From: Bacillota bacterium
Lineage (GTDB): Bacteria > Bacillota > Clostridia > Lachnospirales > Lachnospiraceae
Length of the DNA stretch: 64,000 bases
NCBI GenBank assembly: GCA_023390555.1
Contig: JAEWCQ010000044.1
Coordinates: 62,001 to 126,000 of the forward strand
Reading direction: 5' to 3'
Shown here: positions 1 through 8,033 of the stretch, piece after piece
Layout: every line of letters starts with the position of its first letter
Numbering within the stretch: the stretch's first letter is position 1
Translations under genes and position numbers: made by a program
The notes under the pieces: model-generated
The model's input: only the letters and a program-made list of their open reading frames with translations
What the model was told of the DNA's origin: nothing
Database searches by the model: none

Positions 1-3000
1 GCCTCAGACATCGTTGCTTCGGTCTTATCCATCCTGCCAAACTGATTCAGATTCAGACTTTCGGAAGTAAAAAAGCCGATATCTGCCGACCCTTCTTCCT
101 CCTGCTGCAAGGCGGATACCAATGTCTCCCTGTTGGATTCCAGCCACTCTGTGGTGGAAGTCCGGTCTGAGGCAACATAGCCCGAAATCCCGTCTGCGGA
201 AGCCTTCAGCTGCGCCGCAACTTTTCCAAGACCGTCCGTGGAAAACAGCACATCGACAAGTCCCTTTTTTTCCTTGCCGCGGACAATTTTCAAAGAGACA
301 TTGGTAACTTCATCTCCGACCAGAACAGGTATCGCATAATTCTCTTCTTTTGTTCCGGCCGTCCCAAGTGCAATCTGGGCATTGAGCAGCTTCATGCTAC
401 GGATATCCAGGGAGTTCACATCCCTGCTCTCGGTAATCATGGTCTTCATAACATTTTCTGCCGTATCTGCCAGTGCCTTTTGTGCTTTAGCCATGTCCTC
501 CGGTGTCTTGACCGCTTCTCCGAAACGCTCCAGCATATCCTGTTTGACTGACGCAAGATCAATATCCTCCTCACCGTCCGTACGCTCCGTATTCTCCTGA
601 AAAAATTTCTTAAATGCTGCATTTCGGTTCCGAATCAACTCGGATGCCGCCATTACATTTTGAATGGTATTTGGCATTTTCGAATCTGCAAGCATCTGAT
701 AAGCCTCTTCCGAAGCTTCTTTACAGGTGGCAAGATCCGAAAGCTGCATTCTCGCATATGCCTCGTCTGCCTCTGTGTCATCATCCGAAGACGCAAGAAC
801 ATCCGAGAGCTGTTCCGGACTCAGGCTCTGCCAGTCGTCATCCTGTATCAGCTTTTTCATCCGGTGCGGTGTCATAGAGTCAAGGACATCATGTATGCAG
901 TTTGTCTGATATCCTTTTTCAATCTGCTCCGTAATGGACAGACCATCGTCTTCCACGGTGCTGATTCCCCCAAAATCTTCATCAACCGTATAATCCATAC
1001 TGCCATGTTTTGCAGAACGGACCTGTGTGAGCAGATTCCGCATGGTCATCTCCCCGCCTTGGGCAATCAACGCCCCGACAGCAGCGCCGTCCGTTTTTTC
1101 CACCTGATTGATCAGACGGTAGATTCCGATGTAGGAACTGCGTTCTTCGTCTGTAATTTCATTGCTCTGATCCAGCTTGTACAGATATTTGGAAAAACGT
1201 TCCTCATCTTCCACACCAAGCTCTTTTTTTATCTGCACAGCCTTTTCATTCAGTTCCGTCATCGTCGAGTCAAGCGGATTTTCCCCGGTCTTAATCATTT
1301 CCCGGACAACCGAAGGGGAAAGGTTTTTGAATGCACGCTGCACTTCTTCATCTGCGGCCTTTATCTTCGTAATGGACTCTTCGGTAATTTCCTGACCGTT
1401 ATATGCCAGAATACGGACAGCACGTTCATTGGAATTGCTCGTATCCATGCCCAGATCCGTCAATATATCGTCCACATTGGAAAATGCCTTTTGAATGGAA
1501 TCCCCAAGATCACTGCGTACTGCCGTTTTCATTGTCTCGTAGCTTTGTCCGGCTTTTTCAAAGGTATCTTTTAGAATCTGTCCGGCTTCATGCAGTCCGC
1601 TTAATGTCGCAGTATCTGCATTTTTCGTACCAAGTGCATATGCCGGCATTGTCTTTAATTCCGTGACGGTTTCTATCGTACTGCGGAAGTTTTTCACATT
1701 CTCTGCGCTGGCCTCTATGCCATCCTGCGTAAGAAGATTCTGATAATAACTGTTTTCCTGTGCTTTTAAATCTTCCACCAGCTCTGCAAGAGGTTTTGTA
1801 TCAATGGAAATCCCCTGTTTTAGCAGGGTGTAGTTCGCCTGTGCAGTCATAGCAAGACGTGTTTCTTCAAGCTGCCGACGTGCAGTCAGAAGGGTCAGTC
1901 CCGTTGCGGACAGTTCGGCGGTATCCTCAGCGTAAATACCGGTGCTAACCGCATTTTTTGCTGTTTCCAGGTTCTCAATCGTAAGCTCCATACCCTGATC
2001 GACCAGATAGGAAAGCTCCGCATCGGTGGTATTGTTGATGACATCTATCGCATGATCTGCCTGATCTGCCAGAGAATAACCGGATACCAGCATCGCCTGC
2101 TGCGGTCTGTTTCCCTCTGCAATCGTCTGCACGGCCGCTGTCATGACCTGCTCGTCCGAAAGCGGCAGTTCCAGGGACTGAAGTTCTGTCAAATAGGAGA
2201 GATTGCCGGCTGTCAGGGGGATGTTATTTGCGATCAGCCATTTACTTCCTTCTATGGACGCATCGGTAACTTCCATACCGGATTGTCCGATCACTTCCGT
2301 GATCTGCGGCATCAGCTGTTCATAATCAGTACTGTTATCCCGGGGAGTCTGATAGCTTGCACTTCCGCTGTACTCGGCTTTATAAAGATTCTCTATTGTA
2401 GGTTCCAGCGAATTATCGAGCATATATTTGATTGCACCGTCTGTCGGAGGGGTCAATTCACCTGCCATAGACACTGCCTCAAGCGAATCCTGCAGATTAT
2501 CAGCGGTCACAGGAAGATCTGCCTGGGCAATGGTCTGCGCCAGCTGCTGTGCCAGCTCCGCATTGCCGGTCATCTTTTCCAGCTGTGCCTCCGAGAGGCC
2601 GTCACCAAAACTGCTGATGTCCGCGCCGGCTTTTGCAAGCTGCATCTTTATCTTGTCAGTCACGGTCACGACTGTTTCTATTTTTGTGGACTGCAGGGAA
2701 AATCCTTCCTCCTGCATTTTGTCACAATCCTCCTCAGAGGTGGTATTCGATGCGACAACCATCTCATTTTTCATCTGTGTCGCATCCAGTATTCCGGCCT
2801 GATTTTCAATATTCTGCAGCGCATCTTTTTCTTCTTTTGCCGGTTTTTCATAGGTGGCATCACCAAAGACTCCCGTTTTGCGGGAGGTTTTATCTATGGA
2901 AAATACCGCATCATTAGCAATACTTTCATTTTTGTCTTTTTTCTGGGTATTCTGATTGGAATTAATCTGTGATATGTCCAATTGATTTGCTTTTTCTATT

Positions 3001-3005
3001 TTCAT
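1..3005 (-). CDS. DUF6240-type protein with FliK-like C-terminal region (partial)
   Basis: The reading frame is open from an ATG at 3005 to the left edge, about 1000 residues, so the C-terminus is missing. The protein is long, acidic and Gln/Ser/Thr-rich without a signal peptide or membrane segment. It contains repeated stretches of the type 'T-x-E/D-N-L' (for example PVTADNLQD, EPTIENLYK, LTAGNLSYL, MTIENLETA), suggesting helical repeats. The last visible part (VSLKIVRGKEKKGLVDVLFS, then a LGKVAAQLKA stretch) resembles the conserved C-terminal domain of flagellar hook-length control proteins (FliK). I recall this layout as the DUF6240 family of Lachnospiraceae. No other flagellar gene is visible. 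The GGAGGG ribosome site ends 7 bases before the ATG and lies inside a hairpin (3011-3066). It is last in the 7869-to-1 gene series. Confidence 0.6.
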   Translation of the reverse strand, partial: MKIEKANQLDISQINSNQNTQKKDKNESIANDAVFSIDKTSRKTGVFGDATYEKPAKEEKDALQNIENQAGILDATQMKNEMVVASNTTSEEDCDKMQEEGFSLQSTKIETVVTVTDKIKMQLAKAGADISSFGDGLSEAQLEKMTGNAELAQQLAQTIAQADLPVTADNLQDSLEAVSMAGELTPPTDGAIKYMLDNSLEPTIENLYKAEYSGSASYQTPRDNSTDYEQLMPQITEVIGQSGMEVTDASIEGSKWLIANNIPLTAGNLSYLTELQSLELPLSDEQVMTAAVQTIAEGNRPQQAMLVSGYSLADQADHAIDVINNTTDAELSYLVDQGMELTIENLETAKNAVSTGIYAEDTAELSATGLTLLTARRQLEETRLAMTAQANYTLLKQGISIDTKPLAELVEDLKAQENSYYQNLLTQDGIEASAENVKNFRSTIETVTELKTMPAYALGTKNADTATLSGLHEAGQILKDTFEKAGQSYETMKTAVRSDLGDSIQKAFSNVDDILTDLGMDTSNSNERAVRILAYNGQEITEESITKIKAADEEVQRAFKNLSPSVVREMIKTGENPLDSTMTELNEKAVQIKKELGVEDEERFSKYLYKLDQSNEITDEERSSYIGIYRLINQVEKTDGAAVGALIAQGGEMTMRNLLTQVRSAKHGSMDYTVDEDFGGISTVEDDGLSITEQIEKGYQTNCIHDVLDSMTPHRMKKLIQDDDWQSLSPEQLSDVLASSDDDTEADEAYARMQLSDLATCKEASEEAYQMLADSKMPNTIQNVMAASELIRNRNAAFKKFFQENTERTDGEEDIDLASVKQDMLERFGEAVKTPEDMAKAQKALADTAENVMKTMITESRDVNSLDIRSMKLLNAQIALGTAGTKEENYAIPVLVGDEVTNVSLKIVRGKEKKGLVDVLFSTDGLGKVAAQLKASADGISGYVASDRTSTTEWLESNRETLVSALQQEEEGSADIGFFTSESLNLNQFGRMDKTEATMSE

Positions 3006-3010
3006 GAAAA

Positions 3011-3066
3011 TTCCCTCCGATATCCGATCTGACACTCTACTTCATATGTCGGATCATCGGAGGGAA
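3011..3066 (-). promoter_or_regulatory. Hairpin enclosing the ribosome binding site of the DUF6240-type gene
   Basis: The arms TTCCCTCCGATATCCGA (3011-3027) and TCGGATCATCGGAGGGAA (3049-3066) are complementary apart from one bulged base. In the minus-strand RNA the 3' arm carries the GGAGGG ribosome binding site, which would be paired. It lies between the HPt stop (3089) and the ATG at 3005. It has only a weak U-tract behind it, so occlusion of translation is more likely than termination. Confidence 0.55.
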
Positions 3067-3088
3067 AACTTGAGTGATTCCTGTTATT

Positions 3089-3451
3089 TTATAGCAGTGC
3101 CTGTCTTATCTTTTCCACTATGAGGTCAAATTCACTGCGAATAGCTTTGAGTTTTTCTGCCACCTGCTCTTTTTCGTAAGTTCCGCTGCGAAGAAAGGTC
3201 AGCATTGCATTACAGCCGGAAAACAGTCGATCCAGACCAAGTGTTCCGGACTCGCCCTTTAACGTATGCATCTCTTCAAGTATTTTCTGAAAATCGTTCT
3301 GCTTTAGAGCGGTCTCTGCCGCCTCCACATGCGTATCTTCCAAAAAACGACTCAGATATTTCTCATACAATTCTTCTTTTCCTGCAAACCTTCGCAAACC
3401 GCCTTCGTAGTCAACTCCAGCATGCAGCAGGACTTCCCGGTGCATACTCAT
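3089..3451 (-). CDS. HPt (histidine phosphotransfer) domain protein
   Basis: A 120-residue protein that is essentially one HPt four-helix bundle. The phosphorylatable histidine is His62 in the motif HTLKGESGTLGL, followed by helices ending IVEKIRQALL. Such proteins relay phosphate between receiver domains of hybrid kinases and response regulators. The frame is open 16 codons further upstream to 3499, but a GAGGGAGAGG ribosome site lies 9 bases before the ATG at 3451 and nothing comparable precedes 3499, so I use 3451. It follows glgB by about 50 bases and precedes the FliK-like gene. No partner kinase is adjacent; hybrid kinases elsewhere in the window carry their own HPt or none. Confidence 0.8.
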   Translation of the reverse strand: MSMHREVLLHAGVDYEGGLRRFAGKEELYEKYLSRFLEDTHVEAAETALKQNDFQKILEEMHTLKGESGTLGLDRLFSGCNAMLTFLRSGTYEKEQVAEKLKAIRSEFDLIVEKIRQALL

Positions 3452-3503
3452 AAGTGCATCCTCTCCCTCTTCGATCAGAAAGTATCGTATCAACTGCATT
3501 CAA

Positions 3504-5402
3504 TTAATATTGGAATACTGCTACTCCGTAACCCGGAAGCGGATAATCAAAGGAATATGCTCTTCCGTCACATTCTGATTTCACAGCCGTATAAGAAACA
3601 GGTCTGCTCTCGCCGCTTCCTCCAAACTGCTCTTCATCACTGTTGAGAATCAGCCGGTATTTCTTTTTTGCCGGAACTCCGACACGGTAATCCGCTCTGG
3701 CAACAGGCGTAAAATTACAGATAAACAGCAGGTTGCTCTTCCCATCTATGGATTTGCGGATAAAACTGAAAATACTGCGCTCTGCATCATCTGCATTCAT
3801 CCATTCGAAACCATCCCAGCTGTGATCCTGTTCATACATACATGGATATTTACGATAAATGTGAAGGAGTGCTTTTACATAATTGTGCAGCTCCCTGTGA
3901 TACGGCTGTTCCAGCAGATACCAATCAAGCTCACGTTCTTCGCTCCACTCTCTTTCCTGTCCAAAATCCTGACCCATAAATAACAGCTTTTTCCCGGGAT
4001 GTCCCATCATAAAGGCATAGCCGGCCATCAGATTGCGGAATTTGTCAATCCCCTCGCCGGGCATCTTATTGATCATGGAGCATTTCAGATGTACCACTTC
4101 ATCATGGGAAAGTACAAGGATATAACGTTCACTTGCATTATAGCTCATGGCAAAGGTCATCTTGTGGTGATTATTTTTACGGAAATACGGGTCTAATTTC
4201 ATGTAATCCAGAAAATCATGCATCCATCCCATATTCCACTTATAGCTGAAGTTCAATCCCCCATCCTTAGCGGGTCCCGTTACCATCGGCCATGCGGTTG
4301 ACTCTTCGGCAATCATAACGGTTCCGTGATTGCGCCCGGTAATCAGTGTATTGATATGGCGGAAGAACTCGATTGCCTCAAGATTCTTATTTTCACCATA
4401 CTTATTTGCAATCCACTGTCCGCTGCTTTTCCCATAATCCAAATAGAGCATGGAAGCCACGGCATCTACCCGGAGTCCGTCTATGTGATAGTGTTCAATC
4501 CACATCAGTGCGCATCCGATCAGAAAGTTCTTCACTTCAGAACGTCCGTAGTCAAAAATCTTTGTTCCCCAGTCGGGATGCTCTCCCTTGCGCGGATCTC
4601 CATATTCGTACAGCGGTTTTCCGTCAAAATCAGCAAGTCCATGCGCGTCTTTCGGGAAATGCGCCGGTACCCAATCCAATATAATACCGATATTGTTTTT
4701 ATGAAGGTAATTGATGAAATACGCAAAATCATCCGGTGTTCCGTATCTCGAAGTTGGTGCATAGTAGCCGGTCACCTGATATCCCCAGGAGCCGTCAAAC
4801 GGATATTCTGAAACTCCCATCAGCTCCACATGCGTATATCCCATATCTTTTACATAGGCCGTCAATGCCTCTGCAAGCTCCCTGTAACTGTAATATCCCT
4901 CGTCTTCTCCTCCCGGATGGCGCATCCAGGATCCCATATGTACCTCATAGATAGCCATTGGCTGGGAGTAAATATCCTCTGCTTCCACCCGCTTTTTCAT
5001 CCATGTATGATCCGTCCATTTGAATCCTGTAATGTCCCAGATCCTGGAAGCGGTTCCCGGTCGCATCTCTGCATAGTTTGCATACGGATCCGCCTTGTAC
5101 AGCTTTGTTCCCTCCGAGGTCTCGATCAGGTATTTATACAGATCACCTTCCGACGCATCCGGAATAAAACGCTCATAAATCCCCATATCCCCAGGTTTTA
5201 AGCGTTCCATTTCATCGGCGTCCTCTTTCCAATCATTAAAACTTCCAATAACCCATACACGGCTGGCATGCGGTGCCCAGACATCAAACATGACACCTTT
5301 TTTTCCATCCATCGTAGCCGGATGTGCTCCCAGCTTCTTATAAATGTCATAATGTGTCGCCTGTCCGAACAAATACATATCAAGTTCCGTAAAATTCCCC
5401 AT
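3504..5402 (-). CDS. glgB: 1,4-alpha-glucan branching enzyme
   Basis: Makes alpha-1,6 branch points in glycogen by transferring a cut alpha-1,4 chain. The 632-residue protein has an N-terminal CBM48-type domain (VWAPHASRVWVIGSFNDW), the GH13 barrel with GYQVTGYYAPTSRYGTPDDF, the nucleophile Asp in DGLRVDAVASM, the acid/base Glu in MIAEESTAWP and the LSHDEVVH region, then a C-terminal beta domain. Length is normal for the short GlgB type. GAGAGGG lies 7 bases before the ATG at 5402; an in-frame ATG at 5408 is possible. It starts 13 bases after the TPR/AAA gene stop, so the two are co-transcribed. No other glycogen genes are nearby. Confidence 0.95.
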   Translation of the reverse strand: MGNFTELDMYLFGQATHYDIYKKLGAHPATMDGKKGVMFDVWAPHASRVWVIGSFNDWKEDADEMERLKPGDMGIYERFIPDASEGDLYKYLIETSEGTKLYKADPYANYAEMRPGTASRIWDITGFKWTDHTWMKKRVEAEDIYSQPMAIYEVHMGSWMRHPGGEDEGYYSYRELAEALTAYVKDMGYTHVELMGVSEYPFDGSWGYQVTGYYAPTSRYGTPDDFAYFINYLHKNNIGIILDWVPAHFPKDAHGLADFDGKPLYEYGDPRKGEHPDWGTKIFDYGRSEVKNFLIGCALMWIEHYHIDGLRVDAVASMLYLDYGKSSGQWIANKYGENKNLEAIEFFRHINTLITGRNHGTVMIAEESTAWPMVTGPAKDGGLNFSYKWNMGWMHDFLDYMKLDPYFRKNNHHKMTFAMSYNASERYILVLSHDEVVHLKCSMINKMPGEGIDKFRNLMAGYAFMMGHPGKKLLFMGQDFGQEREWSEERELDWYLLEQPYHRELHNYVKALLHIYRKYPCMYEQDHSWDGFEWMNADDAERSIFSFIRKSIDGKSNLLFICNFTPVARADYRVGVPAKKKYRLILNSDEEQFGGSGESRPVSYTAVKSECDGRAYSFDYPLPGYGVAVFQY

Positions 5403-5415
5403 ACACATGCCCTCT

Positions 5416-7869
5416 CTATTCCTCAAAATCCTTCTCTTGCAGGATTCCGTAATCATTCTCTTTATGTTTTCTGGACGTAAACAATTTCTTCATGCTGAAG
5501 CGTTCCGCGCTTGCAATCGCCTCATCCACGATCTCCTTGACTTCGGTCAGCGTAGTTGCCTGATCCAGTCTCTGTATGTTACTGATACGATTATAAAGTG
5601 CAAGCACTGCCATATCATCGATTTCGTAAAAAAGTTCCCTTGCATAGGATTTTGCAAATGCGACCAGTTCATCAATGGTGAACACCGGAAGCGTGACTTT
5701 TTCCGTAAACTTTCTGGCAAAGAATTCATCTCTTCCAAGTGCCTTGCGGATTCCATCTCTGGTGTCCTCCAGAATAACGAGAAGTCCGCCCTCCTGTGCC
5801 TCCATCGCCAGGGAAAGACGCACTGCTGTCTCTCTGGAAAGATCTCCTGCCTTTTCAATGATCAGACATCCACCTTCAATTTTCTTTAATAGCACCGGAA
5901 TATCTTTCAGGTTCAGGGATGCTGCATCAATTTTTCCCACTTTGGAACCCAGTTTGCCCGTCTCTTCCTGTAATGCTTTGACGATACTGGTTGCCAAAAC
6001 GGTCTTTCCGCTCCCCCTGGCACCCTGGATCACGATATTGCCCGTACAGCTATTTCCCTTCCGGCACAAATATCTCCTGGCTCCGGTAAGGACCTGACAC
6101 AGCTGCGCTTCCATTCCCATAACTGGTATGAAATAGGAGAAAATTTCCTTCTGTCTGTCTGAGAGCTTTGTAACCGACTCTTCTTCGATTTCGAGTTCCT
6201 CGAGTTCCTCTTCCAACTTCACTTTTGGCATCTCCGTCTTTGTCAGTACCTCTGCTTCAGCCGCAAGTGCCGCTTCCAGATCCGGCTGCCTTTCTTCCAT
6301 TTCACCGGCGTCCTGCTGTTCCAACTCCGGTTGCTCTGACGGTTTTTCCAGCTGATCTTCGGCTTCTTCCGGCAATTCTTCAACTTCTTCTGACAACTCT
6401 TCCACTTCTTCCGGCAGCTTTACTTCCGGCAGCTCCTCTTCCGACGAAAGCGCTTCCGTTCCTGCCTCCGATAGAAATTCGTCTATGCCTTCGTTCACCC
6501 TGTTTAGCTCATCAATCTGCTGCTGCAGAATACTGTTCATGTCGGACATCAGCTGACCGGCCTCTTCTTTTGGATGATGCTGTATCATCATGTTCGCAAT
6601 GGCTGCACTGTCCATTGCTGCCGCTTTACCAAGATATTCCTGTTCCAGCAGATTCTTCGGTGACATACCCGCATCCAGCTGCGGAATTACAGTTGCAAGA
6701 CGGTCCATAATATCACCCGCCTGTGCAAGGGCTTTCGCCTTGGCAGATTCCAGCTTCCGCTGCTCTGCCCCCTGCAAAGCAGCTTCTGCGGCACGTCTTG
6801 TCCGCTCCCATTCCTCTAAAATATCCGCAATATTCATCTGGCCGGTGATCTGTTTCTCAAATACGCTCCGCTCCGGTACCATGATACGGATCTGTCCGTC
6901 GCCGTCTTCTGCAAGCAGCTCCTGGAAATTGATCTTCAGAGAACCGTCTATCTCTTCGTCGGTCTCAATATGACCGTATTTTCCTTCCAGCTCCTCCTGT
7001 ACCTCTTCCTCACTTGGAAGCTGCAGGTATGGTATCTCCTCTACGATCTTTTTGATATTGTCCATCTCATCGCTTACCGTGGCCTTCTCCGTCGCGTCCA
7101 TGATCTGCTGCATGCTCTTTGCAAGCTCCTGCTGCAGATTAACGGTATTAAAACGGCCTGCATTCGTCTTCACCTGCGGAATATGTACGGTCTCTTTAAC
7201 AATCTCACCCGATTCCAGATAATCCGTAGGACGAACCTCAACGATTCCGTCTCTGTGCTGCTTGAACGCACGATATTTGTCTTCCTGTGCCTTGCTGAGC
7301 GGCTGATATAGCATCTTAAGCTCCAATGCCTTTTCCACGTATGGTCCGTCACCAAACCACAGAATCAATTCGTCACATGCACTGATGCACTGTTCGCTCT
7401 TCCCTGCCTGATGATACAGATAAACCAGCTCAAACGCCCATTTTTCCGTATATTCCTGATCTTTCAATTCCTCCAGAATCCCAATCAGAACATCGGTGTC
7501 GGCACCCATTGCCTTGTTTAATTCATAACGCAGCACATACTTTAAGTTGTCATGAGGTGCGATCTCAACAAATTCATCATAATACTCCTTTGCTTCGTCA
7601 AAATTTTTGGTCTTGACGGCTATCTCTGCAAGACGGTAGATAATCATTCTCCCAATCGGAGAACGATCATACGCCATCAGAAGAATCTCCTTACCTTCCT
7701 CATAACGTCCTACCTGAGCATATATTTCTCCAGCCTTGACAAGCGAGTTCACATTCCTGACTTTGCGCCAGTTAATCGTATCGGCCAGCTGTGCTGCCTC
7801 TTCATATCTCTTCTCACTTGACAGGCTTTTTATCTCGTCTAATTTTAATTTGTATTCATATTTATCCAA
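5416..7869 (-). CDS. TPR protein with C-terminal AAA ATPase domain
   Basis: An 817-residue cytoplasmic protein. Residues about 1-200 form tetratricopeptide-like helical repeats (RYEEAAQLADTI, RYEEGKEILLMAY, NFDEAKEYYDEFV). The middle is low-complexity and acidic with repeated Glu/Leu/Pro units (about 480-560). The last 200 residues are a P-loop ATPase of CbxX/CfxQ-like type with Walker A GARGSGKT and a Walker-B-like GGCLIIEKAG, where the usual acidic pair is replaced by E-K; hydrolysis may therefore be weak. The start is TTG at 7869, with GAGGTG 7 bases upstream. It is first gene of the operon with glgB. Role unknown; association with glycogen metabolism is inferred from position only. Confidence 0.75.
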   Translation of the reverse strand: MDKYEYKLKLDEIKSLSSEKRYEEAAQLADTINWRKVRNVNSLVKAGEIYAQVGRYEEGKEILLMAYDRSPIGRMIIYRLAEIAVKTKNFDEAKEYYDEFVEIAPHDNLKYVLRYELNKAMGADTDVLIGILEELKDQEYTEKWAFELVYLYHQAGKSEQCISACDELILWFGDGPYVEKALELKMLYQPLSKAQEDKYRAFKQHRDGIVEVRPTDYLESGEIVKETVHIPQVKTNAGRFNTVNLQQELAKSMQQIMDATEKATVSDEMDNIKKIVEEIPYLQLPSEEEVQEELEGKYGHIETDEEIDGSLKINFQELLAEDGDGQIRIMVPERSVFEKQITGQMNIADILEEWERTRRAAEAALQGAEQRKLESAKAKALAQAGDIMDRLATVIPQLDAGMSPKNLLEQEYLGKAAAMDSAAIANMMIQHHPKEEAGQLMSDMNSILQQQIDELNRVNEGIDEFLSEAGTEALSSEEELPEVKLPEEVEELSEEVEELPEEAEDQLEKPSEQPELEQQDAGEMEERQPDLEAALAAEAEVLTKTEMPKVKLEEELEELEIEEESVTKLSDRQKEIFSYFIPVMGMEAQLCQVLTGARRYLCRKGNSCTGNIVIQGARGSGKTVLATSIVKALQEETGKLGSKVGKIDAASLNLKDIPVLLKKIEGGCLIIEKAGDLSRETAVRLSLAMEAQEGGLLVILEDTRDGIRKALGRDEFFARKFTEKVTLPVFTIDELVAFAKSYARELFYEIDDMAVLALYNRISNIQRLDQATTLTEVKEIVDEAIASAERFSMKKLFTSRKHKENDYGILQEKDFEE

Positions 7870-7895
7870 AATATGTCACCTCAAAAACTTTGTCC

Positions 7896-7910
7896 GGGTA
7901 TAGTATACCC
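7896..7910. promoter_or_regulatory. Perfect 15-bp palindrome, candidate operator
   Basis: GGGTATA-G-TATACCC is a perfect 7-bp inverted repeat around one base. It sits just downstream of the -10 element of the TPR/AAA-glgB promoter, at about +7 to +21, where a bound repressor would block elongation. The binding protein is not evident in the window. Confidence 0.45.
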
Positions 7911-7923
7911 AATTATTGTTTTT

Positions 7924-7952
7924 AGTGTACCATACGCGTCTATTTCTGTCAA
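7924..7952 (-). promoter_or_regulatory. Promoter of the TPR/AAA-glgB-HPt operon
   Basis: TTGACA (7947-7952) and TACACT (7924-7929) are separated by 17 bp, a near-consensus sigma-A promoter. The 164 bases between the aconitase gene and the TPR/AAA gene hold only this promoter and the palindrome downstream. Confidence 0.7.
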
Positions 7953-8033
7953 AAAAAACAGTATCGTGCAACACCAGATTTTCCATGCTCTGCTGCTGCC
8001 CGATACCATATTTTGTAATTATCAGCTGTTCTC

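Noticed and set aside
660..2972. Long plus-strand open frames (660-1574, 2052-2972)
   Set aside because: They are shadows of the minus-strand DUF6240-type gene; their translations are low in structure and lack ribosome sites.
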